Position numbers and translations under genes: made by a program. From Zygnema cylindricum (Eukaryota > Streptophyta > Zygnematophyceae > Zygnematales > Zygnemataceae), in NCBI GenBank assembly GCA_037447655.1, contig JBBHKE010000584.1, positions 275,522 through 339,521 of the forward strand: 64,000 nucleotides of DNA, read 5' to 3'. Positions 34,535 through 46,731 of this stretch are shown one piece after another (positions within the stretch are counted from its first letter, which is position 1; the number at the start of each line of letters is the position of its first letter). The notes under the pieces were generated by a model, which did no database searches, had not been told where the DNA came from, and saw only the letters and a program-made list of their open reading frames with translations.

Positions 34535-35757
34535 ATGGAAAATGCCTTGAATGTTTTGACGAAACGTACTGTGAAATTGGTAAAAAGATTTAATAGTCAT
34601 GTAGCTGCTGTAGATGAAACAATTTCCAAATTGAAAAGTGAATTGAAAGTTGTTAATGAAATGGGAATGTTTCAAATGAAAAATTGGATGAGCTCATTAT
34701 CTAAATTCAGACGAATAATGATGTTAATGACCAAAAGGGTGAGAGTAGTAAAAGGAATGCCAGTTTTAGGGAGGATGATCATGATAGACCTAAGAAGATA
34801 AGAGATATGAAATTGTCTAATAGTTGGGCACCATCCTTTGATGGTAAGAAGATTGATGAGTTGGATGCTTGGATTTTTCATATGGAGTATTATTTGGAAT
34901 CTATGAACTATGATCGTGATGATTACACTTTTTTTGCTGTAAGCTGTCTGAAAGGTGATGCTCAGATTTGGTATTACACTCAGAGGAGGTCTAATTTGAT
35001 TCCTGATAATGGTGATTAGGAAGCTTATAAGACCGCGATCAAATCGCGTTTTTTGTCTGTCACGTATAAATCCAGAATGGAAGAAAAGTGGCTGAACTGT
35101 AAGCAAACTGGATCTGTGAAATATTATATTGTGGTATTTGACTCATCTAGCATTCATGTCATAGGTTTCAATGATGAAATGGCTAGGTTGCATTTCTTGA
35201 ACTATCTGATCCATATACTGAAATCAGAACTGAAACATAAAAAAATTATTAATTTGAAAGAATAACAAGATAAGTCATTGGAATTAGAAGATCAGTTGGG
35301 GTATAATCGTGAAACTCGATCACTCATGGGAAATTTCAAGGAACTATCAGAGTGGGGTGAGGAGGAATTTGAGGAAGAAGATCTGAATGCAGGTCTGGTT
35401 AATAGGCAAAATCTTCAAGGGATATCAGAGAGGTGGACAGAGTGTTAATGCAAGAAATAAATTTCACAATAGAGGGGGCTACATTAAGAGTCATAAACCG
35501 AACATTAATGTTCAAAAAACCTTATTTTACCATTCCCACATGCACTATTTCTCAAAAAAGAGGTCATAAGGCATCTGAATGTGCACAACTAAAGAAAATT
35601 AATTGTTATAACTGTGGAGAGGAGGGACATTTCAGCAGAGAATTCACAAAACCGAAAAAGAAAGTCACTTGTTTTAAATGCGGAGGTCTAGATCATTACG
35701 CTAAGGACTGTACAGATAAGGGATCTCTTAAAATAGTTGATTTCAATGAAGGTCTTT
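34535..35757 (+). pseudogene. Gypsy gag remnant (capsid and zinc knuckles)
   Basis: Capsid-like region at 34807-35265 (WAPSFDGKKIDELDAWIFHM, CLKGDAQIWYY), broken by a TAG at 35017-35019 and a TAA near 35263. Two zinc knuckles follow at about 35610-35712. The first, CYNCGEEGHFSREF, has lost its last Cys to Phe; the second, CFKCGGLDHYAKDC, is intact. Frames change at least three times. In the family this protein forms the virus-like particle and binds element RNA. Confidence 0.85.
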
Positions 35758-36044
35758 AAGAAGATATTGCATTATACTTAGCTGAGCAGGAAGCCCAAAA
35801 GGTGGGAAACGTAAAGGACTAGGTGAAAGTCCTCAGTTCAGTCGATCAGATCCAGAGGTAAAGGAGTTAACTCTGGAGGGCAAGCTAATGAATGGAAAGG
35901 CTAGGATGGCTGAATTTATTATGATGCTAACTACACTCCATAGTTTGAACAATCCTTCTGATGAAACTCTTAACAACAGACCTATGTTAGGACAGTTAAG
36001 TAACGATGACACCAAACACATTTTGATCAGGATTTGAGTCTTTA

Positions 36045-36774
36045 GTGGAAGGAAAACCATTGAGAGTTATGGTAGATTTAGGTGCTACACATAATTTTAT
36101 TTCACATAAGTTTGTTGAGGAAAATAAAACTCTTACAGTCATAAGGGGAAAATCTTTACATGTTCAGGTAGCAACTGGTAATAAGTCCACATTAGATTTA
36201 CAAACTGACACAATAGAAGTTGATATCGAAGGTCATAAAATGAAAGTTGTGTGTGAAATAATGAATTTGGGTAGTGAGGAGCTAATACTGGGAAAGCCTT
36301 GGTTAAATGAACATAACCCAAATTAATTAGGAAACTAACATCTTGAGAGTGAAATCTGAAAACGGTTGGAAGGTTTTGCAAGCATTTCCTTCGAAGAAGT
36401 TACATAAGAATCATATAAATAACATAACCAAGTTGGGAGTAGAAGGTTTGATTTCTGCTAAACAATTTAAAAAGCATTTAAAAGATAAAACAAATCTTGT
36501 TTTCTTGTTATTAGCAAATGAGGCAGTTACAGATGAAGGGGGGGGAGAAAACACTAACATTGATGGTATTCCTACATCAGACACCATTAAAACTCTTGAA
36601 AAACAAAAATCTGATTTTGTAACTGACATTAATACATCTGATGTTGCTGTTAAAAATTTGATTTTTGAATTTACAGAGGTTTTCTCTAGTGACTTACCCT
36701 CAGGCAGGCCACCTTCCCGAGATGTGGAACATGTTATTAACCTTGAACCTGGATGTAATCCTCTTGTCACATAA
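36045..36774 (+). pseudogene. Gypsy aspartic protease remnant
   Basis: The active-site motif reads VDLGATHNFISHKFV, with Leu where the D-[ST]-G triad normally has Ser, Thr or Cys. The second motif LILGKPWL is near 36285. A stop at about 36324 and a TAA at 36772 split it from neighbours. The D-x-GATH-FI form is typical of chromovirus-like gypsy elements. Confidence 0.8.
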
Positions 36775-37476
36775 ATTTATAAGCATAGCTTCTTTGAGCA
36801 GGAGGAGTTAAAGAAACAAATCAAGGAGCTTTTGGAAAAGGGACATATCAGCCCAACAAATCACCGTATGGAGCACCAATTCTCTTCGTAAAAAAGAAGG
36901 ACGGAACGTTGAGAATGTGTATCAACTATCGTAGTCTGAACAAGATCACGGTGAAAGATAAGTATCCGTTACCTTTAATTTCTGATTTGATAGATCGTTT
37001 CAAAGGCGCTAAATTATTTTCTTCGATTGATCTTCGTAGTGGCTTTAATCAGGTCCCAATAAGAACTGAGGATGTTGATAAAACTGCTTTCAGGACTAGG
37101 GTGGGTCATTTTGAATGGATAGTGATGCCATTCGGCTTAACGAATGCACCGCCTACTTACCAAAGATTAATGAACCAAACCTTTTTAGATTGCATAGATG
37201 ATTTTGTTCAGATGTTTATAGATGATATTCTAATTTACAGTGAATCTAAAGAGCATCATGTAATTCATTTAAGAAAAGTGTTGGAAAGGTTAAGTGAAAG
37301 AAAATTACATGGAAAATTGTAAAAATCCAGTTTTCTTAAAAGTGAACGATTATTTTCGAAACACTTAGTTAGTGGGGAAGGTGTTAAAATAGATCCATCC
37401 AAAATCACTGCAATCCGAAATTGGAAGCAACCTACTAATGTCACGGAAGTTAGATCATTTTTGGGATTGGACACTT
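36775..37476 (+). pseudogene. Gypsy reverse transcriptase remnant
   Basis: RT motifs in order: [55 protein letters not shown] and the catalytic block FIDDILIYS (usual form YLDD or YIDD). Stops at 37320 (TAA) and 37476 (TAG), plus a frameshift near 36870, inactivate it. Confidence 0.9.
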
Positions 37477-37505
37477 AGTACAGGAATTTTATCAGGAACT
37501 TCAGT

Positions 37506-38411
37506 ATGATCGCCGCACCTTTGACAGATTTACTACGGGAGAGGGAGACGTTTGTGTGGGGAGCTGATCAGAAGAGAGCATTTGAAAAACTAAAATGGAA
37601 GTTGACCTCTGCCCCTACACTGGTGTATCTTGATCCTGTTGGAGAATTTGAAGTTTTGATCACTACCGATGCATCTGATAAAAGTCTAAGTGCAGTCATA
37701 AGTGAAAAAGTTGGTAAACACTTTCATCCTATTGCTTTTGAGTCCAAAAAATTCAATGATGCTGAAAATAACTATCCAGCTCAGGAAAAGGAATTACTTG
37801 CAATTGTTCATGCATTAGTGAAATGGCGTTGTTATTTGCATAATAAATATTTTTCAGTTCATTGTGATAATAAGGCACTCTCCTATCTACAAGGATTAAG
37901 TGATGCACAAATTATGACTGTCATACAAGTTAGGTGGATGCAAAAATTGGCATATTTCAAATTTAATGTCAAACATATTCCTGGAAAGACAAATGTTGTC
38001 GCAGATCCTTTAAGTAGATGTTCTGAAATAAGTGTTATGGTTCAGGATGAATTCTTTTTAGATTCTATTATAAATGGTTATGATAAAGATCCATATTTTG
38101 ATGTGATTTGCAAAAATATTTTGGGAGGGAATTCTGACCCATTGAATGTGAGGCATGTCAAAAACTTCAAACTAGAGAACGATTTATTGTATCTGCAAAT
38201 AAGGGATAGATTATGCATTCTTGAAGTGGGAGACTTAAGAAAACAACTTTTACAAGAAGCTCATGAGCATTTAGGACATCTAGGTCGAGATAAAACTCTA
38301 AGCCGCTTGCACAGTATATTGTTTTGGCCCGGGATGGCAAAAGACGTGTTGAAACACGTAAAAAACTGTGTCCCTTGCCAGCTAGTAACCAAAAACTTAC
38401 GGGTCTCTTAA
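37506..38411 (+). pseudogene. Gypsy RNase H and integrase zinc domain
   Basis: A continuous 301-codon stretch. RNase H motifs: LITTDASDKSLSAVI, FESKKFNDAENNYPAQEKEL and HCDNKAL. The integrase HHCC zinc motif is HEHLGHLGRDK ... CVPC near its end. The frame then breaks and integrase continues in another frame. Confidence 0.9.
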
Positions 38412-39515
38412 AACCGTTGGATATCCTTGAAAGATCATGGGAATCTGTCTGTATGGATTTTATTGTTAGGTTGCCAGCTACATCTAGAAGAAATGACAGT
38501 ATCATGGTTGTAGTTGATAGGTTCAGTAAAATGGCAATCTTTATCCCTTGCAAAACTACACATTCAGTTGTAGATATTGCAAAGTTATATTTTGACAACG
38601 TGGTCAGATATCATGGAGTCCCTCTGTCTATTGTCAGTGATAGGGATTCTAAATTTACGTCTGTATTTTGGAAAGAATTACAGCAAAATTTAGGCTTTGA
38701 AATCAAAATGAGTACCTCTTATCATCCTCAGACAGATGAAAGACAGAAAGGATGAACTGTACATTAGAGGAAATATTTAGGACTGTTTGCATTTGTGTTC
38801 AAAACACATGGGAATCTAAACTGTCATTAATGGAATTTGCCTGCATTCATATAAACATGCTAGTACACGATTCTCACCATTTCAAGTTGCATACGGATAC
38901 CAACCTACACGGGTCACTAAAGAGAATAGAGGTTCTAGAACAGAGTTTTGGGAATACGTTCAAATAGTTTGGAAAACTGCCCTGGAACAAAGTGTTGGGA
39001 ATACGTTCAAACAATTTGGAAAACTTCCCGGATGCATTACTGGAGGCACAAAGAAGGCAAGAATTAAATGCTAACAGCAAAAGGGGTGATTGGGTGTTAC
39101 GCACAGGTGACAGGGTTTGGCTTCCTACAACGCATTACAGGTGTAAGATCAAGGGACAATCGTATCCTATGGGGAAATTTGCTCCTAAGTACATTGGACC
39201 ATTTATATAATCGAGATGATATCGTCAGTTGTTGCCAAATTGGACTTTGCGCCTTCAACAAAAATTCATCCAGTAATACACATCGACCAGTTGAAACTAG
39301 CGAATCTTCGACCAACTGAAGGAGAATTGGAATTGGATCCCTCAATAATTATAGAACCTGAAGTCCACAAATGGGTAATAGAATGAGAGGGGCAACGGTT
39401 CAAAGTCGGCAATACTATATTTTGGCAAGTACACTATCTAGGAAGGCTACAAGATGAGTTGACTTTAGAAGATAAAATTATTAGTTTTTACAAAGGAATT
39501 GGAGGGATAATAACA
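38412..39515 (+). pseudogene. Gypsy integrase core, C-terminus and possible chromodomain remnant
   Basis: The core has ESVCMDFIVRLP (first Asp) and VSDRDSKFTS (second Asp). The block that should carry the catalytic Glu reads YHPQTDERQKG then stops, so it is damaged. Further on, GDRVWLPTTHYR and KFAPKYIGPF are the usual integrase C-terminal region. The tail after EPEVHKWVIE contains FWQVHYLGRLQDELTLED, which is placed and shaped like a decayed chromodomain (chromovirus clade), but the aromatic cage is not clear. Confidence 0.8.
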
Positions 39516-39581
39516 TAGAAGTCATGTTTTGAGAATGAAAGGTGTTTTATTTGTGGTCAGTTAAAAATAAAGAGGGGATGA

Positions 39582-40550
39582 TGTAACAGTAATAGCGGAT
39601 CGATCTTGTTCGTAAAGGAGTATTTAGGTGTTATGATTATAGAGTACTAATTTGGTAGACGTTCGCGAAAGAATCACGCGATTTGGAGTTATATATAAAA
39701 AGTTATAGCGATGGGTGTATTTAGGCGACAGCGCGGGGTCTAAATAACAAGCGGGTATCATTGAAACGGGTTAAGGGTCAAATTATTACCGTAATTTCGC
39801 GTGCACGTTTCATAAAGTTATAATGAAACGTTTAGTATGCACGGTGGTTCGTTTCATACAATTTTTAGTACGAAACGTCACTTTCACTTAAGGGAATTTC
39901 GTAGGAAGTTTCGCGTGCGAAATTTGTGACGCACTATCGAGCGAAGTCGCGTTTCGTTTGGCGCGCTTTTTTGCACGTAAATTTTACGTAGTGAACGTAG
40001 CGTTTGATTGGTTAGTAAAGTGCTAAGTAGTTAGTAAGAGATTTCGCACGTTTTGCATTGGTCAGTCCGAGTCTAAGTTGATCAATGATTGGCCCAGGTA
40101 AAAGCCTGTTCAAACGGAGCGTTGACTCTGGCCTGACTAGTCCAGGGCGATGATAGATAAATAGTGAAGTATAAGAGGAGAGTAAACATCTTTTCCTTTG
40201 GGGGAAAAGTTTGTGGAAATTTTGATTGATCTTGGTCCTGAGCGATTAAAACTAAATTGAAGCATTGGCATTTTGGCATTGAAATCTCTTACAAACTAAG
40301 TAGTGTTTTAGTAGTTAAGAGATAGAATTATTAAGAGTGGAGATTAGAGGAAAACACTTTAATAAGAAGGGTTGAGCCACGAGGGCAAGAGACCAAGCTA
40401 ATGTTATGTGGACATAAGCTTATTCTAATTTAAAGTTTATCCTTATTTGAGTGCTTTCCAATGTGGATGTGTATTTTCCAATGTGTGGAATGTGTGGTTG
40501 AAATTGATTGAAGTAATGGGATTCTTTGAGAGGTATGAGATCCCATTACA
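39582..40550 (+). repeat. Gypsy 3' LTR (969 bp)
   Basis: Starts TGTAACAG after the polypurine tract and ends CCATTACA before the GTGGT duplication. It keeps TTTGGCGCGC at 39957-39966 and the TTTCGCG-type words of the 5' copy. Confidence 0.93.
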
Positions 40551-40555
40551 GTGGT

Positions 40556-41326
40556 AAATCGAGAAAAACAAGCTTATAATAATGACATTTTTGTATAAGG
40601 AACGTATAATCCATTCCATCCCGATCTTAGAAACTGTTGTTTAATTCAACAAATATTTGAACCGCAATTTAAACAATTATGCTCAAAGGACATATGTGTT
40701 TAAACAATCACAAACCATATCATTGAGCCGCATCTAATATTATGACCAATTTTTATCCATTACCGTCAACAAGCTAAGATAATGTTTTCTTGAAGTAAGT
40801 TGGTGGGTATAAAATGTAAGCTTCCACTTTTTCATCGATAAAATTGCAAAGTAGTGACCTTAGGGGTTGCAACCAATTTATTGTGAACGTAGTGAGTAAC
40901 GATATATCGTGGGTTATATTCAGAGTATGTGTACTTGTATTAAGTAATTATGTGTTTTAATTGCATGTCGTAAACCGATAGTTTAAATAACATTGTCATA
41001 AAAAAAAAACAATTTTCGTACTTAAAGAAAAAAAATAAATGTTTGAACTAGGTTTGGATACAAAAGTAACATGAGCGGGTTTCTCTTATTTACGTGGGTT
41101 GAAATCCCAACCCCGCGTCTTAAATACCTATGTTTAAACAATATCACATATATGAGCCAATATAATTTGTTTAAGAGTGACACCTTTAACAAAAAAGGTG
41201 TACCATTGAAAGGGATAGCATTTGTTCCATGGTGCGATAGTTATCTTGGCGTAATAATATATACTCTCTCCCATGAAAATCACTATCTTTAATAAGGAGC
41301 AAATAAGCGAGTCTTATTTTATTCAT
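40556..41326. other. Spacer between gypsy and Copia-3, no gene seen
   Basis: AT-rich, with an A-run near 41000 and 41030. The small open frame 41071-41292 has no recognisable domain. Confidence 0.55.
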
Positions 41327-41975
41327 TGTTGGGATATTGTCGTTTTCGCGACATTTCGCGAAGCGTTATACCAACTTGTATTTGTTTGACGCGAAATGTC
41401 GCGTCATCATACAAAACGTACGATGTCGTTTCGCGACAGTACTTTTGTTATCCGCGAACGAAACATACTATTTCGTTTCGCGTCACTTGTTTGTTTGGTG
41501 CGCAGGTGTTTCAATTTGCGTGCAGCTGTGTTCGTGAAGCGATACGTGTTTAAGTCAACGTTTGGAGTTTGTCGTTTCGAAGGAAGAAGCGTGTGCGCCT
41601 TCCTTCGTGGAACTTTCATTGAAGAGTGCACAGTCAGCTAGGGACAGACTTCGTCGCTACGCTAAGTTATGCTTGTCTTATCTTGTTGTCTCTTAGTGTA
41701 GAGTAGCGAGTATATAGGCAGCAATGTACATGTGCAAAGTATTGAATCTCATATGATTGAATCATATAGGATTAATCTTGGAGTAAAAGATTATTTAAAG
41801 AGAAGAGAGAAGAGATAGAAGAGAGAAGAGAGATGTTGTAAAGAGGCTTCGGCCAAGAACACTTATAAATCTTTTTGGCTCAATATTCCTCTTGTCTTTT
41901 ATGAGCTTCCGCTGTGTAAATGATTTATGTTTTGTGAATTATTTCGAGTGAATGTCTTTTGCTCTAGATCCTACA
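41327..41975 (+). repeat. Copia-3 5' LTR (649 bp)
   Basis: Starts TGTTGGGATATTGTCG, ends GATCCTACA. The first 200 bases are packed with TTTCGCG/CGCGAAA words, including a palindrome GACGCGAAATGTCGCGTC at 41390-41407. TATATAGG at about 41711 is a good TATA box, which would place the transcript start near 41740. Confidence 0.95.
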
Positions 41976-41976
41976 A

Positions 41977-41990
41977 TTGGTATCGGAGCT
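41977..41990 (+). other. Copia-3 primer-binding site (tRNA-Met 3'-end type)
   Basis: TTGGTATCGGAGC against the expected TGGTATCAGAGC. This is the ordinary plant copia type and contrasts with Copia-2. Confidence 0.85.
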
Positions 41991-42018
41991 AGTGCTTCGG
42001 AGATAGAGAGGGAGCGCA

Positions 42019-43841
42019 TGGGGAGGAAGAAGAATAGAAATACTCCTTCCCCCATGTCGACTTCGGAGAGAGCAAGAGAGTTCAATTTTTCGGGTTCTCG
42101 ATTTAAGGAGACTCGGAATACGGAGAGAAAATTTGAGGAGATGTTTGATGCATTAGTGAGTTATGTAGATTCATGATTTCAAACTCAATCTAGTGAGAAA
42201 ATAGAATTTGCTTCATTTCAGGTTGCCGATCCATTCAGTGGAGGAGCAAATGAGAGTGAGATAAAAGAGAGAATTAGGAAAGGTAAATAAAAGATAGGGG
42301 AAGATTCAGATTTTGAAGAGGCATTCGATAATGAAGATGATTATAATATGTTGGGGAAATCCGTGGCCTTTAATGGCACCAATTATGCGGTTTGGAAGAA
42401 ATTTATTTCAAATCAACTTATTCTTAAGAGGCTTTGGAGAATTGTCAACGGAGAAGAGAAAATGCCACTTGAGAGTAAGGCACGTGCTCAATGGAGGTTG
42501 AAGGATATTGCGACAACGACCGGTTTGATGAAGAATTTCATTTTTTCCGTGCTTGATCATTTCCTTGCTCACGGCACGGCCCATGAGTGTTGGCAAGCAC
42601 TTGAGGAGCAATATGAGAAAGGCGTTGAGAACAAAGGTCAATATGTTTATACAGACTTTATGAATTTTAAAATAAAGTCAAATGAATTACTGGATGCTGT
42701 CGTGAAGAGCTTCAATATTATACTCGAGCAATTACTCAACAATGGCCGAGTTATTTTGGATGCGGATAAGTTAAGCGTTTTTCTTAATGCATTACCGGAA
42801 AAGCTTTCGCATCTTAAAGCTATTTTACGAGCGAAGGCGGATAACACCTTCGGATTCACCGTCAATTTTATCAAAATGTCGGAGGGAACTCCATCGGCTT
42901 CTTCAAGTGGAGGAGGAGTTCTCAACTCTACTACTCTCGAAACCCCGGATCTTAACTTTGCCGGTGGTAGAGGAGGTGGTAGAGGAGGTGGCCCAAGAGG
43001 TGGTGGTGGCGGCCGAGGCAACAAGAGGGAGCAAGGTCGTCCACCGAAAGTCCCTTCGGATCTTTCCAATGTGACATGCTACTGGTGTAACTGGCTTGGA
43101 CATTTGTCTTCATCTTGTCCGGATAAGGATAAGCAATGTCATTTTTGTTGTAAGTGGGGGCATACGATCCCTCAATGTTACGCAAAGAGTGGAGATTCCG
43201 AAAGTGGAAGAGGAGGTAGAGGAGGTGATAGAGGCGCCCGAGGTGGCGGCCGAGGAGGAGGCCGCGGTGGTGGCCGTGGTTACGGAAATGCAAATTACTT
43301 TGACTATGGTAATGAAACCGGTGATGATTTTCCGGTTCTTAACCTTACCCTTGATTCGGTAAGTAGTGGAGGAAATTTGGAGAGAGAGAGGATCATTGAT
43401 ACGGGGGCATCTCACCATGTTTGCACGAATGCCACCTTGTTTGATGCCATGAGGGAACTTACGGTTCCAAAGTTTCTTACGGTTGCAAGCGGCCATGTCA
43501 TTTCGGCTGGTACGGTTGGCACGATTCGGCTTGATCTCCTTTCATGGGACAATGATGGGAAAGAGAGATCGACGGAGTATCGTCTACAAAATACTCTTTA
43601 TATTCCGGACGGTTCGGTTAATTTGTTAAGCGTTCCACAAATCCAAAAGAGTGGTGGAAGCTTACTTGCGAGAGGTGATCAATCTATTGAGATTTGGAAT
43701 GAGAAAGGGATTGTAATTGGGGAAGGAGTTGTAACCGATTCGAATCATAGTCGGCTCTTGTGGAGGAGGCCGAAATATAAAGTTCCCACCGAGAGAATTT
43801 CACATCAAATTTCGGAGTTGAAAGGTGATCTTACCTTATGA
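42019..43841 (+). pseudogene. Copia-3 gag and protease (RGG-rich nucleocapsid)
   Basis: The N-terminus (from an ATG at 42019) is broken by a TGA at 42174 and a TAA near 42287. A 497-codon open stretch follows from 42348. In it: gag core (residues 1-180, copia gag type, NYAVWKKFI), an RGG-rich segment (206-225), two zinc knuckles CYWCNWLGHLSSSC (244-257) and CHFCCKWGHTIPQC (264-277), a second RGG-rich segment (287-311) and the protease active site DTGASHHVC (351-359). It ends at a TGA (43839-43841) where the family has the Trp of an LWHRRMGH-type motif, so the stop is probably a TGG-to-TGA change. Confidence 0.9.
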
Positions 43842-45140
43842 CATCATCGAATGTGTCATACATCCGAGGTAAGTTTGAAGAAGATGATTCGATATTCTTC
43901 GGTGAGGGGTTTGGACCTTGCATCCGGTGAGAAGGTGAACAGATGCGGAGGATATAGCAAAGGACGTCAAATTCGGAAATCCCATCCAAATAAAGACATC
44001 AAGCATCGTGCTCAAAATCCTATGGAGGTTGTTCACATCGATCTTTGTGGACATATTAAACCCGAGACAATTGGAGGTAATAAGTATACTTTGGTAATTG
44101 TTGATGACTTCTCTCGGAAGTCATGGGTGTATTTATTGAAAAAGAAATCGGATGCATTTGAAAAATTTAAAAAATGACATGTGATGGCCAAAAGGCAAAT
44201 TGATAAGAAGCTTAAGTCTATTCGTTCGGACAATGGAGGGGAGTTTATTGTTTTTGAGGGGTATTGTAAGGAGTGGGGGATAAGGCATCAATTCACGGCG
44301 CCTTATTCTCTGGAGTCGAATGGAGTGGTCGAGAGGATGAATCGTACCTTACAAGAAATGGTCCGTGCGATGGTTCATAGCTCCGAACGAGAGATGTTTT
44401 TGTGGGGAGATGTGATTCTTACGGCGAATTATATTTGTAATCGAAGACTCACTTCGGTTTCCGGAAGTAAAACACCGGAGGAGTTATGGAGTGGGAGAAA
44501 GCCCACGGTTCGTCATTTGAGAATTTGGGGATGTCATGCCACAGTTTATGTGGAATCAATCAAGAGGAAGGGGAAATTTGCTCCAAGGTGTTGGCCGGGA
44601 ATTTTTGTTGGTTATAGCGCGAAGGGGAATTTTTACCGAGTGTATGATCCGGCTCGTCACACCGTGGAGGAATCTCGGAATGTTGATTTTCATGAGGATC
44701 TCAAATCCGCCATGAATTCCGTTGGGAAATTTAAAGAGAATTTGGATTTTTATGAGGAGAGTGAAATTGAGAATTTTCCGTACATTGGAGATTCAGAATC
44801 CGATGTGGAACCGAATGTAAAAACTCAGAAAAAGAATTTGAAGAAATCGGTTGAAATTCAATTTGAAAGTAAGAGTAATGGATCTTTGGATTCCAGAGTG
44901 CCTTCGAACATTCGGAAATCTCAAAGCTCTAAATCGAGTTTTAAATCGAGTGAGAGGGAAATCGAAATTGAATCCCATGAAGAGAAAGAGGGAAAGGAGG
45001 AGGAGCAAGTTATTAGGAGGAGCTCTCGGAGTACAAAAAAGAAGAAACCGGAGAAACTCACTTACAATCGAAAAGGGGAAAATGCATCAAATTCGCATTA
45101 TTTTCTTTCCGATGCTAAGGAGACGGAGTTTCTTTTGTAG
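43842..45140 (+). pseudogene. Copia-3 integrase
   Basis: The pre-integrase region starts after the TGA (HRMCHTSEVSLKKM). The integrase core has VVHIDLCGHI (first Asp), IRSDNGGEF (second Asp, about 44220) and SLESNGVVERMNRTLQEM (Glu, about 44325). A TGA at about 44175, in KFKK-stop-HVMAKR, probably replaces Trp. The C-terminal GRKPTVRHLRIWGC and PGIFVGYSAKGNFYRVYDP are standard. A TAG at 45138 ends this stretch. Otherwise the catalytic triad is intact. Confidence 0.9.
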
Positions 45141-46698
45141 CAATCACTTACGGAAAATATGAACGGCGACCCTCAATCTTATGTCGAAGCTAGGAGGTCG
45201 GTTGATTGGGAGAGTAAGCGGAAACCGGAGTGGGAGAAAGAATTTAAGTCGGTGGTTGATAATCGAACTTTTTAGAAAGTGAAATTACCGGAGGGGAAAA
45301 AGGCGATTGATGCAAAGTGGGTCTTTAAAACCAAAACTGGAGCGTCGGAGAAATAATTAAGTACAAAGCAAGGCTTGTTTGTAAGGGGTTCCAACAACGT
45401 GAGTGAATCGATTTTAAGGAGACTTATGCTCCCGTGGTGAAGTTCGACTCACTACGGATTATTATTGCAATTGCAGCGATGGGGAAGAAGCACGTCCATC
45501 AAATGGACGTTGAAACCGCGTTTTTAAATGGTGAGTTGGAGGAAGAGGTATATATGAAGGTACCGGAAGGTGTCTCTCCTTTGCAGGAAGGAAATGTATG
45601 GCGTTTGCGAAAGTCATTATATGGTTTGAAACAAGCACCACGCACTTGGTATTTGAGACTTCATCAAGTACTATTGAAGTTTGGATTTGTACGGACTACG
45701 TCCGATTCTGGAGTTTATGTGAAAGGTGAAGGAGTTGATCAAATCATCTTTTCTGTTTATGTGGATGATTTCTTGATGGCATGCGACAAGTTGGATCGCA
45801 TTAATGAGTTGAAACGTTACCTTGGATTACATTTCAAAGTTACGGATCTTGGAGAGGTACGATATATTTTGGGGATTGAAGTGATACGTGACAAAGAGGG
45901 GAACATTAAATTGAGTCAAGCTCAATATTGTAAAGAGATTTTGGAGAGATTTGGTATGTCTGACGCGAAACCGCTTTCTACACCGTTGGGTGAAAACCTA
46001 CACATTCGTAAGTTTGAAGATGAGTATCCTATCGACGTACCATATCGAGAGGCGGTTGGTTCACTTATGTACCTTAGCGTTGGTACTCGTCCAGATATTT
46101 TGGCCGCGGTTTCCATCGTCATCCGTTATTGTCACGAGCCAAAGAAAGCACACTGGGAGGCCGTACGACGTATCTTTCGATACTTGGTTGGTACGATTGA
46201 CCTTGGACTTTTGTTCACTTCAGACAAAAAATCTTTGGATTGTGTTGGGTATTGTGACGCGGATTGGGGCGGCGATTTTGATTCAAGTAAGTCCACGTCA
46301 GGATATGCATTTATTTTCGGAGGAGCTGCGATCTCGTGGAGTTCTAGGCTACAACATACGGTTGCGTTGAGTTCCACAGAATCTGAGTACATGGGTGTGT
46401 GTCATGCAGTTAAGGCTTCGATTTGGATTAAGGAGATGTTACGTGAGTTAAGCATTCCTATTGGTTGTATGACGATTTATTCTGACAGCATGAGTTCGAT
46501 GGCGTTGGCAAAAATCTAGTGTTTCACAAGAGGACGAAACACATCAGGATCCAATGGCATTTTGTAAGAGATTTGGTTACGGCGAACGAGATTGTATTTT
46601 CGTACATTCCAACAAAAGAGGAGGCGGCTGATTTGTTGACAAAGGCTGCCACACATGATGTGTTTGAGAGGGGGCGACCAAAACTTGGATTATTTTGA
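45141..46698 (+). pseudogene. Copia-3 reverse transcriptase and RNase H
   Basis: The RT start (45141-45433) carries a TAG at about 45273, a frameshift near 45354 and a TGA near 45404. A 361-codon open stretch follows from 45434 with MDVETAFLNGELEEEVYMKV, LYGLKQAPRTWY and catalytic SVYVDDFLMA. RNase H motifs are YCDADWGGDFDSSKSTSGY and SSTESEYMG. A one-base shift at about 46515 (ALAK then LVFHKRTKHI) leads into the last 60 residues, which end near 46698, just before the polypurine tract. Confidence 0.92.
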
Positions 46699-46731
46699 AG
46701 AGTTTGGCGATTTCGACAATAAGAGGGGGAT

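Larger units (their letters stand above)
32755..40550 (+). mobile_element. Complete Ty3/gypsy LTR retrotransposon, coding region decayed
   Basis: Two LTRs (32755-33725 and 39582-40550) flank a gag-protease-RT-RNase H-integrase region in gypsy order. A perfect 5-bp target duplication GTGGT lies at 32750-32754 and 40551-40555. The primer site TGGTATCGAAGC starts 2 bases after the left LTR and resembles the complement of the initiator tRNA-Met 3' end. A polypurine tract (AAATAAAGAGGGGATG) precedes the right LTR. Many stops and frameshifts break the coding region, so this copy cannot move alone. Confidence 0.95.

Noticed and set aside
42647-43069. 140-codon minus-strand Pro/Leu-rich frame
   Set aside because: Antisense shadow of the RGG-rich Copia-3 gag.
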